Below, one piece after another: positions 1 to 7,885 of a stretch of DNA of 29,861 nucleotides. A model generated the notes under the pieces. The model searched no databases. It was not told the DNA's origin and saw nothing but the letters and a program-made list of their open reading frames with translations. The DNA lies in NCBI GenBank assembly GCA_964547295.1, contig CAZJMH010000005.1:1-29861 (forward strand), written 5' to 3'. The translations under genes and the position numbers were made by a program. Source of the DNA: CAYSLZ01 sp964547295. Its GTDB lineage: Bacteria > Patescibacteriota > Microgenomatia > UBA12405 > JAHJSD01. Positions within the stretch are counted from its first letter, which is position 1; the number at the start of each line of letters is the position of its first letter.

Positions 1-52
1 AGCACGTGAGGCCCATAACCTCACAGACCAGGTTCGACTCCTGGCCCCGCAA
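1..52 (+). tRNA. initiator tRNA-Met (CAT), 5' end outside the window
   Basis: The window starts inside the D arm. The anticodon arm is TGAGG / CCTCA around a 7-base loop CCCATAA (anticodon CAT). The T arm is CCAGG / CCTGG around TTCGACT. The 3' acceptor strand CCCCGCA plus discriminator A matches the 3' end of the E. coli initiator tRNA before its CCA, where A72 faces C1; this favours initiator over elongator. CCA is not encoded, since ACT follows. Oddities: base 33 is C rather than U, and the anticodon stem has only two of the three G:C pairs usual in bacterial initiators (A:T at 29:41). The 5' half and the C1:A72 mismatch cannot be seen. Confidence 0.82.
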
Positions 53-99
53 CTACGAAAAACTCACTCATTTCATTCGCTCATCTGGTGGCGGGTCCA

Positions 100-128
100 T
101 TGATAAACCTTGTGAGGTATATTAAAAT
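100..128 (+). promoter_or_regulatory. promoter of the tRNA-Ala / tRNA-Met pair
   Basis: TTGATA (100-105) and TAAAAT (123-128) are separated by 17 bases. The box ends 24 bases before tRNA-Ala. The rest of 53-152 shows nothing else I can name. Confidence 0.6.
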
Positions 129-152
129 ATAGAGTGCAGGTAGGTATATTTC

Positions 153-226
153 GGGCCCGTGGCTCAGTTGGCTAGAGCACCCGATTTGCATTCGGGAGGT
201 CAGCGGTTCGAATCCGCTCGGGTCCA
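153..226 (+). tRNA. tRNA-Ala (TGC)
   Basis: Full cloverleaf. The acceptor GGGCCCG (153-159) pairs with CGGGTCC (219-225), with discriminator A at 226. The anticodon stem is CCCGA / TCGGG around TTTGCAT (anticodon TGC at 187-189), and the T stem is AGCGG / CCGCT around TTCGAAT. CCA is not encoded. The tRNA is followed after 3 bases by the next tRNA, so the two are surely co-transcribed. Confidence 0.95.
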
Positions 227-229
227 CCC

Positions 230-304
230 GGCAGGGTAGCTCAGGTGGTTTAGAGCGTCGGAATCATAACCCGGAGGCCGAGGGTTCGAGTCCCTCCCCT
301 GCCA
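230..304 (+). tRNA. tRNA with CAT anticodon, probably elongator Met
   Basis: The acceptor GGCAGGG (230-236) pairs with CCCTGCC (297-303), with discriminator A at 304. The T stem is GAGGG / CCCTC around TTCGAGT. The anticodon loop is ATCATAA with anticodon CAT. The anticodon stem TCGGA / CCCGG has a G.U at its base and an A.C mismatch at its top. The first acceptor pair is a normal G:C, so it is not the initiator. A tRNA-Ile whose C34 is modified to lysidine cannot be ruled out by eye, but Met is more likely. CCA is not encoded. Confidence 0.88.
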
Positions 305-308
305 CCTT

Positions 309-659
309 TTATTTACTAGCGAAAAAAAGATTCCACCACTTTTTCCAAGTTGGTGAGTTTGGTGAAATACGATAGCCGATTTGATTATCAGGCAAGTCTG
401 GGATATTTGGTAAAATAACAATAAGCTCGTTGTTTTCGGTAAGACCAAGTTTCTCCCGCGCTTCTCGGCGTATAAATTCTTCTGTTTGATAAAATTCTTT
501 TTTATTTTCTAGGTTTTCTTTTTCTTTTTCCAGCCTATTTATATTAGCCTTTAACTCTGATATGTCTTTTTTAACTAAATACCAGATTTTAATTCTTTGA
601 CCAAGATGACTTCCAATTATGATTAATGGAATTAGAATAAAAAAGATTTTTTTTAACAT
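309..659 (-). CDS. FtsB/DivIC-like septum formation protein
   Basis: A 116-residue single-pass membrane protein. A short N-terminus and one hydrophobic helix (about residues 4-20) are followed by a charged coiled coil (about 30-60, rich in E, K and L heptads). Then comes the family signature EFIRREAREKLGLTEN (about 62-77), which continues into a beta-like stretch, as in FtsB/DivIC. These proteins bridge divisome components in the periplasm. The tail after residue 95 is longer than in E. coli FtsB. The gene is divergent from the recombinase gene and shares its promoter region. Its stop lies 4 bases from the converging tRNA. The assignment rests on architecture plus signature. Confidence 0.85.
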   Translation of the reverse strand: MLKKIFFILIPLIIIGSHLGQRIKIWYLVKKDISELKANINRLEKEKENLENKKEFYQTEEFIRREAREKLGLTENNELIVILPNIPDLPDNQIGYRISPNSPTWKKWWNLFFASK

Positions 660-665
660 TTCTTC

Positions 666-695
666 TTGTTAAAAATCCGCTCTTATGATATTATA
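666..695. promoter_or_regulatory. overlapping divergent promoters, ftsB-like / xer-like
   Basis: Plus strand: TTGTTA (666-671), 17-base spacer, TATTAT (689-694), then 8 bases to the ATG at 703, so the mRNA would have almost no leader. AAGG just before the ATG could also act as a weak ribosome binding site. Minus strand: TATAAT (695 down to 690) overlaps the plus-strand box and leaves a leader of about 24 bases before the ftsB-like ATG at 659. Confidence 0.55.
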
Positions 696-702
696 AGGTA
701 AT

Positions 703-1566
703 ATGTCTGTTGATTTAACAATTAATACTGCAATCGAAAAGTTTATTGACCACTTAAAGGCTTTAGATCGTTCAAGTAACACAATTGTAGCATATCGGGG
801 TGATTTGGAGCAGTTTATGGAATATTTAAAAGAGGAGGAAATTGAAGAAGTAGATAAAATTGAAACAGAGAATATTAAGGGATTTAAAGAAGCTCTTTCT
901 AATAAGGATTATACTGCTAAAACTATTTCCAGAAAATTGAATTCAGTTAAGAGTTTTTTCCGCTTTTTAGTTGAAGAGGGCATTGTTGACCGTGACGCTT
1001 CACGGTCTATAAAACACCCAAAAATTGAAAATGATTTACCGCGAGTTTTAAAGCCAATGGAATATCGCGCTTTAAGAGATGTTTGCCGCCATGATAAACG
1101 GACATTAGCGATAGTAGAACTGATGTTACAGGCTGGTTTAAGAATAAGCGAAGTAGCCAATCTTCGTTTGGGTGATATTGGCGATGATTATATAAAAATT
1201 CGAGCCTATGAAAGCCATCAGGGTCGTGAAATTCCTTTAAACCGTGCAGCAAAAGAGGCGATCGAAGAATATTTAGAAGAGCGAGGAACTGCTCGGGAAG
1301 ACTATTTGTTTATAACTAAAACTGGCCGCCAATTATTAGTTCGAAATATTCGAAGTATTATTAATCGCTACTTAGAAAAAGCTGGCCTGGAAGAAGTTAA
1401 AGTTAATGATTTAAGAAATACTTTTATTGTTGAACAATTGTCTGCAGGTGTTCCTTTAGATGTAGTAGCCGAGGTTGTTGGTCATAAAAGAATTTCAACT
1501 ACTGAAAGATATTTGAATTTAGTTGACAAAGAAAACGAAGAGCAGGTAGAACTAAAAGAGCTTTAA
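703..1566 (+). CDS. Xer/phage-integrase family tyrosine recombinase
   Basis: 287 residues, the usual size for XerC/XerD. There is an N-terminal SAM-like core-binding domain (about 5-95) and a C-terminal catalytic domain (about 115-280). Visible active-site residues are Arg147 (AGLRISE), Arg238 (NDLRNTF), His261 (VGHKR) and the nucleophile Tyr270 (TTERYLNL). Two positions differ from the textbook set: the HxLRH box reads NDLRN (Asn235 for the first His, Asn239 for the second), and the hairpin lysine region reads YESHQGREIPL with no lysine. Likely roles are chromosome dimer resolution or integration. No other mobile-element gene is adjacent, which favours a housekeeping role. The last four bases (TTAA) overlap the converging gene, and each strand uses them for its TAA stop. 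Confidence 0.85.
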   Translation: MSVDLTINTAIEKFIDHLKALDRSSNTIVAYRGDLEQFMEYLKEEEIEEVDKIETENIKGFKEALSNKDYTAKTISRKLNSVKSFFRFLVEEGIVDRDASRSIKHPKIENDLPRVLKPMEYRALRDVCRHDKRTLAIVELMLQAGLRISEVANLRLGDIGDDYIKIRAYESHQGREIPLNRAAKEAIEEYLEERGTAREDYLFITKTGRQLLVRNIRSIINRYLEKAGLEEVKVNDLRNTFIVEQLSAGVPLDVVAEVVGHKRISTTERYLNLVDKENEEQVELKEL

Positions 1567-3905
1567 GCTGCTGAGCGTTGACTTATTTCCCTCTCTACTT
1601 CTTCGACTGGTTTTCCATATTTTAAGATGCTTAATCGCTTGATTTTTTCTGCTAATTCTGGCTGCCGGCGCTTTTTGTCTAATTCCATGTTTTTGGTTGT
1701 GTCTAAAGAAAATGGCTGAACCGGTTCGTTATTAATTATTGTTTTAACATAGGCGTGAAAACGCTCAATGTTCAATAAATCCTGCTCATTAAAGATTGGC
1801 TGAAATTCCCTTGCCAGATAATTGGCATCGGTGACGCCGACTCGAAAAGCAACAATTGTTCCAACGTTGCCAAAAATTGCATTTTTAACCTCTTCTTCCA
1901 TTTGGCCTATAAATTGATTAGCGACAGTTAAGTTAAGATGATATTTCCTTGCTTCAGACAAAATTTGAGCAAAGTCAGGCGTGGCAAAGTTTTGAAACTC
2001 ATCAACATAGAGGTAGAAATCACGACGTTGATCTTCAGGAGTGTCTTGACGGCTCATAGCCGCCATTAATATTCTTGGGATTAAAACTAATCCTAAAAAT
2101 GAAGCGTTTTCTTCTCCAATTTTGCCTTTTGCTAAATCGATAATTAAGATTTTCCCTTCATCCATAACTTGTCTAAATTTAAAAGCAGATTCTGATTGGC
2201 CGATGATATTACGCATCATTTTGTTGGTTACAAATCGACCAAATTTGGAAACAATATAATCTAGGGTTTCAGATTTGTGAAAGTCAGAGGTGTGGGCGAT
2301 TTGCTCTGTCCAATATTCACGAACAACCGGGTCTTTTACTTGGGGAAGAATTTTTTTCAGATATGGGCCGCCAGGATTTTGCAAGATTTTAACCACTTCC
2401 ATAAAAGTTGCTCCTTCAATACTCATTGCAGTCAGCATGGCATTACGAACAGCATGTTCAAATCTTGGACCAACAATACCGGTTTTGTAAGGGTCGTAGA
2501 GTTTATACATTAGATTGATAACTGAAGTGGCGACAAAATATTTTTGGTCTTCAGTTTTTGCTTCTAGTAGATTTAGTCCCATCGGACGCTCAGTATAAGA
2601 AGGGTTAAAATAAATTACGTCTTCTGCTCTTTCTGGGGGAATATATTCAAGAAGTTGTTCGGCTAAATCGTGAACATCAATTAAGCAGACTCCTCGCCCC
2701 GCGTTAATGTCTTGAATAAGCATTTCTTTCATAATTTCCGATTTCCCGGTTCCTGTTTTACCGACAATATAAAAATGACGCTGACGGTCGTCGTCTTTAA
2801 TGTAAACCGGCTTTTCAACTCCACGGTAGTAGCTTTGTCCTAAATATAGTCCCTCTTGAGGCAAATTCGGTGGTGGCGGAGCAGGTTTTGCTTTCAACCA
2901 ATCTATGTTTGGAGTTTCTATTGTTTGGTTAGGGAAGTGGAACAAAGAAGCAATTTCTTCACTGCTTAAAATAGTCTTACCGCCTTTCCAAAAAATTGGC
3001 TGATAGCGATAGATAAAGTCAATCATGAATGAGTGTTTAAACCATATTTTTTTACTTGTTAATCGATTCCAGGGAGAAGAAAATTGGGCAAAAGCCGAAG
3101 TTATGTTATTAAGGTGGGCTTTTGCTTTTGACATTGTTTCAGAACAGACAACTATTTTTATTGTTGTTTCAAACCCCGGCTTATCAGTTTTAGAGCTTAT
3201 TGCTTCTAATGTTTCAGCACCAACTTTAAATTTGGCTTCTTCTGGGTCTGCTTCCTGTTTTTTAATATCACTAACGTAATTTTCACCTGCTGATTTCCAG
3301 ACACTTTCTGCAGGGGAAATTAAGATTTGTATGGCCGCTCCTTCATTTTCATTAAGCTTGGCCATTGATGAAGTGATTGCTGATAAAGGATCAGTTGATA
3401 ATTGCTTGTAGGTTTTAAGTGGATAAAATGGCTCTTTCTTTTGAATTAGCCATTTGTAAGCGACCTTTCCTTCTTTAGAGAAAATATTATATTCGTCAAC
3501 TGGCTTTATTGCTGCATCTGGGTATCCACCGTGAATTTGGTGTTCTACTAAATGTTGGTGTTCCTTTGAACAGCTGACATAAAACTTAATTTCTCCTTGA
3601 ACAGCAACTATTTCTAGTGAAATATGAGGTTGGGTTTTTAGAAATTTAAACTTTCCGCCATCTTTAATTGAATACAAAGAAGCAATAATTTGTTCCATTG
3701 CGTCGATTTTGATTTCGTTTTCCCTCGGAAGAAGGATTTGAAAAAGAACAAAATCAAGTGATTTTTCTTCACGATTTCTCCATCGCCACCAAACTACAAA
3801 CCCGTAAGCTAATAAAATTAAGCCGGCAATTGCACACAAAAAAATTATTCCAATGAGGAAATAATAAAAAATAGATTCGATTATTTGATTAATTACTTGA
3901 TCCAC
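1563..3905 (-). CDS. TraD/VirD4-like type IV secretion coupling ATPase
   Basis: 780 residues. One strong N-terminal membrane helix (about 14-40) is followed by an unfamiliar region of about 300 residues. After a proline-rich linker (341-349) comes a RecA-type motor with Walker A GKTGTGKS (382-389) and Walker B YLYVDEF (631-637, Asp635-Glu636), the arrangement of HerA/VirD4/TraD hexameric DNA pumps. It would sit at the inner face of the membrane and feed DNA or protein to a type IV secretion channel. The start is GTG at 3905, because the first in-frame ATG would remove the membrane helix. The pilin and TrbL-like genes are in this window but 17 kb away. I saw no relaxase, so a conjugative role is unproven; DNA uptake is an alternative. 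Confidence 0.85.
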   Translation of the reverse strand: MDQVINQIIESIFYYFLIGIIFLCAIAGLILLAYGFVVWWRWRNREEKSLDFVLFQILLPRENEIKIDAMEQIIASLYSIKDGGKFKFLKTQPHISLEIVAVQGEIKFYVSCSKEHQHLVEHQIHGGYPDAAIKPVDEYNIFSKEGKVAYKWLIQKKEPFYPLKTYKQLSTDPLSAITSSMAKLNENEGAAIQILISPAESVWKSAGENYVSDIKKQEADPEEAKFKVGAETLEAISSKTDKPGFETTIKIVVCSETMSKAKAHLNNITSAFAQFSSPWNRLTSKKIWFKHSFMIDFIYRYQPIFWKGGKTILSSEEIASLFHFPNQTIETPNIDWLKAKPAPPPPNLPQEGLYLGQSYYRGVEKPVYIKDDDRQRHFYIVGKTGTGKSEIMKEMLIQDINAGRGVCLIDVHDLAEQLLEYIPPERAEDVIYFNPSYTERPMGLNLLEAKTEDQKYFVATSVINLMYKLYDPYKTGIVGPRFEHAVRNAMLTAMSIEGATFMEVVKILQNPGGPYLKKILPQVKDPVVREYWTEQIAHTSDFHKSETLDYIVSKFGRFVTNKMMRNIIGQSESAFKFRQVMDEGKILIIDLAKGKIGEENASFLGLVLIPRILMAAMSRQDTPEDQRRDFYLYVDEFQNFATPDFAQILSEARKYHLNLTVANQFIGQMEEEVKNAIFGNVGTIVAFRVGVTDANYLAREFQPIFNEQDLLNIERFHAYVKTIINNEPVQPFSLDTTKNMELDKKRRQPELAEKIKRLSILKYGKPVEEVEREISQRSAA

Positions 3906-3924
3906 AAATAAAAATTTCTAATTA

Positions 3925-4254
3925 TTAATTTTTAAATTCAACTTTTTCTGGATTAATTTTTATAACTCTTAGACACCACTCTGATAACCATTTGACTGCT
4001 TCACTAACTTTTTGTTTTATTCCCCATATTAATTCTTCTTCGGTTAAAGGAAGTGTTATTTTTGGTTGTTTAGCCGAAGATGAAGTGACTAAAGTTTGAC
4101 CAGTTTGGTCATCAATAACCGGCTTGGCTAAGTAAATATCTCCTTTTTCTACTTTCTTCAGCCAATTGGAAACTTCTTTAGGCGGTTCTATTTCCCTTGA
4201 TTTTCGTTTGACTTCGCCGTCATCACTGATTTCTATTCTTTCCTTTTGTAGCAT
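3925..4254 (-). CDS. hypothetical protein upstream of the coupling ATPase
   Basis: 109 residues, soluble, with no domain I recognise. The first 35 residues are charged and probably disordered. A middle segment (about 40-70) has beta-like and Ser/Thr-rich character (TLVTSSSAKQ), and the C-terminus (about 70-100) is an amphipathic helix with several Trp. It is followed after 19 bases by the TraD/VirD4-like gene, so the two are probably co-transcribed and this may be an accessory factor. It has its own extended -10 promoter 6 bases before the ATG and no Shine-Dalgarno sequence. Confidence 0.75.
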   Translation of the reverse strand: MLQKERIEISDDGEVKRKSREIEPPKEVSNWLKKVEKGDIYLAKPVIDDQTGQTLVTSSSAKQPKITLPLTEEELIWGIKQKVSEAVKWLSEWCLRVIKINPEKVEFKN

Positions 4255-4260
4255 AAATTA

Positions 4261-4269
4261 AGTATAACA
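4261..4269 (-). promoter_or_regulatory. leaderless extended -10 promoter
   Basis: Read on the minus strand, TGT-TATACT is followed by exactly 6 bases and the ATG at 4254. No clear -35 box and no Shine-Dalgarno sequence are visible, so transcription probably starts at or next to the start codon. Confidence 0.6.
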
Positions 4270-4275
4270 CAAGGT

Positions 4276-5922
4276 TTAATGTAGTTCTGCCTTTTTATCT
4301 CTAATGAAATTGCTCCAGGATTCAATAAATTCAACAATCGATGAAAAAGGCATATCGATTAAAGTGGTTAAAAATACGCTGATAATATTGTATTCACGCC
4401 ATTTATTTGATAGCCACTGGCCGAGTTTTGCAACCGGAACAGACAATATATCTAAGAGGAATTCCCAGCCGCCACGTTTTTCTTCAATGGTTAGCTCTTT
4501 TGCTCGTTGCCTAATAATTAGACCGGCAAAAACGACCATTGATACATTTAAAGTGTCAACAATTAAGGATGTTATTGGAATTCTTGCTAACCAAAAAAGC
4601 CAAAAAATTAAGGCTAATGATGCCAAAGAGGTAATTATATAAAGCCCCTTAATGATTACGTTCACTAAAAAACCCCGTTTTTGTATCCTAATATAATAAA
4701 CTTCATCATCAAAATGGGAATAAATAACTGAAAAAATTTCTTTAATTACTCTGTTGAGATTTTCTTCAGGCGGGAGTTTGATAGCGATGACTAAGAAAAA
4801 CATAACCAAGGCTGGTAAAAGAAGGTCTACGGTGATTGCTAAAAAACTGAATTGGCCGTAGATTAATTTGGCAATCGGTACTTCAACAAGGAATAAAGAT
4901 ACGCCGCTGGCAACTAAAATAGATAAAGTTGAATATACTGCTGCCCTTTGTAGGCGGTTCTTTAGGGTTGAAAGGCGCTCATTGTATATCTTTTTAATCA
5001 TATTTTTTAAAATATCAGGGTTGGATAGTTTTTCTTCAATAATTTCTTTTTTTCTTGGAAGATTATTTAAAATATCACCAATTATTAAAAAAACCGTGTC
5101 GTATTTTTCGCAAATCTTACGAAATTTATTTGAATGTGGATGATTTAAATCATTTTCTACTTTATCCCTAATAATTAAAATATTCTCTGTTACTTTTTTT
5201 AATAGGTCTTTTTCCGCCTCAATCCAGTGCGGATAGTAAACCTTAATTAAATGATAAGCAATTATTGGGGCATCTAGTTCATAAAGGGTTCGGTGAGAGG
5301 CAATGTAAGTTTGGATAATTTTCTCTTCTTCAGAAATTTTAAAGTTTTTTTCCAAATGAATTTTTTTGTTGAGTATTTGAGTCATGAAATTCAAAAGCAA
5401 ATTTTCTTTAGCCGGCTGGCCAAGCGTTTCTTCAATTTCGCAAGCACATATTTCAATAATCCAACCGTAGAAGTTTATCTTCTCTTTAACCTTAACTGTT
5501 TTCGCAAGAGGATTGTTATCTAAAATATAAATATATTTTTTAAGTATGTTTTCGACTTCTTTGATTTTATATCGGGCAATATTATCGTTTGGAAAATGGC
5601 CACCGCGAATTAATTCCATAATTAATGGTTCGGCCATTTTCTCCGGATGGGTGGTTGGTAGGAAAGAAGAGTTTGATAATTCACCAATAAGCCGTCTTTT
5701 AAGAATGCGCTCAATTGCGCCTCGGCGGAGTAAGTGCTCCTCTTTCCAGTCGATAATTTTTCTTATTTTTTCATAAAAAACAGCTACTTTAGAAGCAATT
5801 TCATCTACTTGAATAGTTGATATTTCTCCTCTTGGTTCAATTTCCTCTAGTGCATTAAGGTAGTTATTAATTAAATTCTTGACTTCGGGGGTTAAATCTA
5901 AAAAGGCTTTTTTTTTATTCAT
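4276..5922 (-). CDS. hypothetical four-helix membrane protein
   Basis: 548 residues, family not recognised. The first 325 residues are soluble, charged and mostly helical by composition. Hydrophobic segments follow at about 328-348, 358-382, 418-445 and 448-470, then an amphipathic tail. A loop with acidic and tyrosine residues (about 403-412) lies between helices 2 and 3. The ATG overlaps the TAA stop of the flippase gene by one base (TAATG), so translation is probably coupled. Together with the flippase, this hints at a role in envelope polymer export or assembly, but that is inference from position only. Confidence 0.75.
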   Translation of the reverse strand: MNKKKAFLDLTPEVKNLINNYLNALEEIEPRGEISTIQVDEIASKVAVFYEKIRKIIDWKEEHLLRRGAIERILKRRLIGELSNSSFLPTTHPEKMAEPLIMELIRGGHFPNDNIARYKIKEVENILKKYIYILDNNPLAKTVKVKEKINFYGWIIEICACEIEETLGQPAKENLLLNFMTQILNKKIHLEKNFKISEEEKIIQTYIASHRTLYELDAPIIAYHLIKVYYPHWIEAEKDLLKKVTENILIIRDKVENDLNHPHSNKFRKICEKYDTVFLIIGDILNNLPRKKEIIEEKLSNPDILKNMIKKIYNERLSTLKNRLQRAAVYSTLSILVASGVSLFLVEVPIAKLIYGQFSFLAITVDLLLPALVMFFLVIAIKLPPEENLNRVIKEIFSVIYSHFDDEVYYIRIQKRGFLVNVIIKGLYIITSLASLALIFWLFWLARIPITSLIVDTLNVSMVVFAGLIIRQRAKELTIEEKRGGWEFLLDILSVPVAKLGQWLSNKWREYNIISVFLTTLIDMPFSSIVEFIESWSNFIRDKKAELH

Positions 5923-7136
5923 TATCGGATATTATAACACCTTATTACCCGCCAGGTTGAAATAATACTTACCAGTGCTTCGGTTGAAACAGTGACCCAG
6001 GCGGCAGCTAAAATTCCGAATTGCGGTATTAAGGCTAAATTAAAACCCATGTTCCATATAAGAGCAAAAAGGCTAATTTTGAATGACTCGACCTGTTTAT
6101 TTTTAGCAATTAAAAAAAAGCCGTTTAAATGATTAAAGTAAGCAAAAACTAGGCTGACCGCTAGGATTTTTAAAATTTGTCCAGACGCTGAAAAATTTGA
6201 ACCGGAAATAAGGTTAATGATTAAATCACTCAATCCAAAAGTTAACAGAAAAATAACCACTGCTCCTATTGTTGTCAATCCAAGAGCGAGTTTAAAGCTT
6301 TTTTTAGATTTAGTATTTTTGGTCGAAAGCATTGGCAAAACAGTGGCGTTTAAGTAATACGCTGGCAAAACAAGGTTAGAATAAATTTTATACGCTAATC
6401 CATAAATTCCAACTTGATTGGTTCCGAGGTAGTTTTTAATGATAAAAGAATCAATTGTTTGGTCATATACACTAAAAAGACTAAGTTGAATTCCTAGCGG
6501 AAGAGCAGCTAAAAATAGTTTTTTTATTATTTTTGGATTTAGATCTAATTTCGGTTGAATAAAGTTTTTAGCTATCGGGTATGAAGAAATTGCAATTATA
6601 GTTTTAGCGATTAATATGCCTGCTAAGGGAGCTGCAAGTTTCCAATTTTGGCTGAGAAGAAAAAGCGTAAATAAAAAAACGATAATTTGATCAATGACTT
6701 GAAATAGTGTTTTTAAGTCCATTCTGACTTTGGTTTGAAATACAATATAAAAATTTTCTCCAAAGTTAGTTATCAATACTACTGGTAAAACGATTAAACT
6801 AATTAACCTAATTTCTCTGTAGACAGGGAGAAAAAAGATAATAAAAATGCCAAAGATAATTGTAATCAAGCTGAGTGCAAGTCGAAGGACGCCAAGATTC
6901 CCCAGCATTTTTTCCTGGTTTTCTGTTCGCGAAAGTTCCCTAACACCAATAATTTGACTTCCCCAGTTGGAGGTAGTTATTAACAAGTTTATAAGCGTTG
7001 TAATTAGAATATAGTTACCGTAGCCGCTAATGCCAAGCTGACGGGTAAGAATGCTGGTTAAGAGTATTGAAAAGACAAGACTTACGCCTCTGCCTAGAAT
7101 TTGGATACCTGAATTTAGGATGATTTTTTTTAGCAC
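5922..7136 (-). CDS. Wzx-like polysaccharide flippase (MATE/MOP superfamily)
   Basis: 404 residues, nearly all membrane helices (roughly 12). It begins with the typical flippase N-terminus (NSGIQILGRGVSLVFSILLT) and has the LGISGYGNY motif of oligosaccharide flippases around residue 35-43. Such proteins move lipid-linked glycan units across the cytoplasmic membrane. The start is GTG at 7136, only 5 bases after a TATAAT box; no other start retains the conserved N-terminus. It is divergent from comF, with 19 bases between the start codons. No glycosyltransferases lie nearby, so the substrate cannot be inferred. Confidence 0.88.
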   Translation of the reverse strand: MLKKIILNSGIQILGRGVSLVFSILLTSILTRQLGISGYGNYILITTLINLLITTSNWGSQIIGVRELSRTENQEKMLGNLGVLRLALSLITIIFGIFIIFFLPVYREIRLISLIVLPVVLITNFGENFYIVFQTKVRMDLKTLFQVIDQIIVFLFTLFLLSQNWKLAAPLAGILIAKTIIAISSYPIAKNFIQPKLDLNPKIIKKLFLAALPLGIQLSLFSVYDQTIDSFIIKNYLGTNQVGIYGLAYKIYSNLVLPAYYLNATVLPMLSTKNTKSKKSFKLALGLTTIGAVVIFLLTFGLSDLIINLISGSNFSASGQILKILAVSLVFAYFNHLNGFFLIAKNKQVESFKISLFALIWNMGFNLALIPQFGILAAAWVTVSTEALVSIISTWRVIRCYNIR

Positions 7137-7141
7137 AATCT

Positions 7142-7149
7142 ATTATACT
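7142..7149. promoter_or_regulatory. overlapping -10 boxes in a 19-base divergent spacer
   Basis: Minus strand: TATAAT (7147 down to 7142), 5 bases before the flippase GTG at 7136. Plus strand: TATACT (7144-7149), 6 bases before the comF ATG at 7156. Any -35 contacts must lie inside the opposite coding region and are weak. Confidence 0.6.
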
Positions 7150-7155
7150 AAATCA

Positions 7156-7845
7156 ATGTTTGTCTTTAATCTTCTTTTTCCAATAAAATGTTATCAGTGT
7201 GGACAACCGGGCACTTACCTATGTCCTAGTTGTTTGGCCAAAATTTCGTCATTAGATTTTCAAAAATGTCCAGAGTGTGGAAAATTAAGCCCAAGTGGTG
7301 TATTGCATCCTGGCTGTCGAAACCGTTTGACTAAGTTAAATGGTCTAATTAGTCTATATTCTTATTCATCACTTAGTGGTCAAATTATCAGGGATTTCAA
7401 ATATCAACCAGCAAAAAAAATTAAATCCGCCTTAATTGATTTGACTTTATTTGGATTAAGAAAACAAAAAAGCCAGGCTTTGTTTTGGAAGGAAAACGAT
7501 TATATTTTTTTACCTGTTCCTTTGTTTTTTACAAAAAAGCTTAATCGTGGTTTTAATCAAACAGCAGAAATATTAGGTCGAGTAAGTAAAAAATTAAACT
7601 TAAAATATAATGATCAGCTTTTGATTCGAAAAAAATGGACTAAACAGCAGGCCAAATTGGATAACAGTCAGCGTTATAAAAATGTAAAATCTGCATTTAG
7701 ACTAACTGACAAACAAATCGTTAACAATAAAAACTTTGTAATTTTTGATGATGTTTGGAAAACCGGTTCAACAATCAAATCAGTCGCAGCTGTTCTTAAA
7801 TCTGCTGGGGCAAATAAAATTTGGGCTTTAACAATTTGTAGATAA
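7156..7845 (+). CDS. comF: ComF family phosphoribosyltransferase-like protein
   Basis: 229 residues, normal for ComF. The N-terminal zinc-ribbon-like region has paired cysteines (Cys12/15, Cys23/26, Cys38/41, plus Cys54). The C-terminal type I phosphoribosyltransferase domain ends with the PRPP loop FVIFDDVWKTGSTI near residue 195. Also typical are the GFNQT motif (LNRGFNQTAEILG) and KKWTKQQAKLDNSQR. ComF is a cytoplasmic factor for DNA uptake in competent bacteria. The ATG at 7156 was chosen because the reading frame upstream runs into the divergent flippase gene and adds no family sequence. Confidence 0.9.
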   Translation: MFVFNLLFPIKCYQCGQPGTYLCPSCLAKISSLDFQKCPECGKLSPSGVLHPGCRNRLTKLNGLISLYSYSSLSGQIIRDFKYQPAKKIKSALIDLTLFGLRKQKSQALFWKENDYIFLPVPLFFTKKLNRGFNQTAEILGRVSKKLNLKYNDQLLIRKKWTKQQAKLDNSQRYKNVKSAFRLTDKQIVNNKNFVIFDDVWKTGSTIKSVAAVLKSAGANKIWALTICR

Positions 7846-7850
7846 TATAT

Positions 7851-7879
7851 TTGATAAAAATATACGAAAAAGGTATAAT
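7851..7879 (+). promoter_or_regulatory. strong leaderless promoter of the 7TM-amidoligase operon
   Basis: TTGATA (7851-7856), 17-base spacer, TATAAT (7874-7879), then 6 bases to the ATG at 7886. There is no Shine-Dalgarno sequence. Expected transcription starts fall on the start codon. Confidence 0.75.
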
Positions 7880-7885
7880 TTGGCT

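Noticed and set aside
200..448. Protein-coding frame on the minus strand over the tRNAs
   Set aside because: It is the antisense of two tRNAs and of the ftsB-like gene end; the RDSNPRPPGYDSDALNHLSY-like peptide is a common artefact of translated tRNA.
703..5922. Integrative conjugative element (recombinase plus VirD4-like ATPase)
   Set aside because: No relaxase, no attachment-site duplication next to the tRNAs, and the neighbours are housekeeping-type genes.
7051..7155. Longer ComF protein starting inside the flippase gene
   Set aside because: The extension is the antisense of the flippase N-terminus and adds nothing family-like before the zinc-ribbon start.
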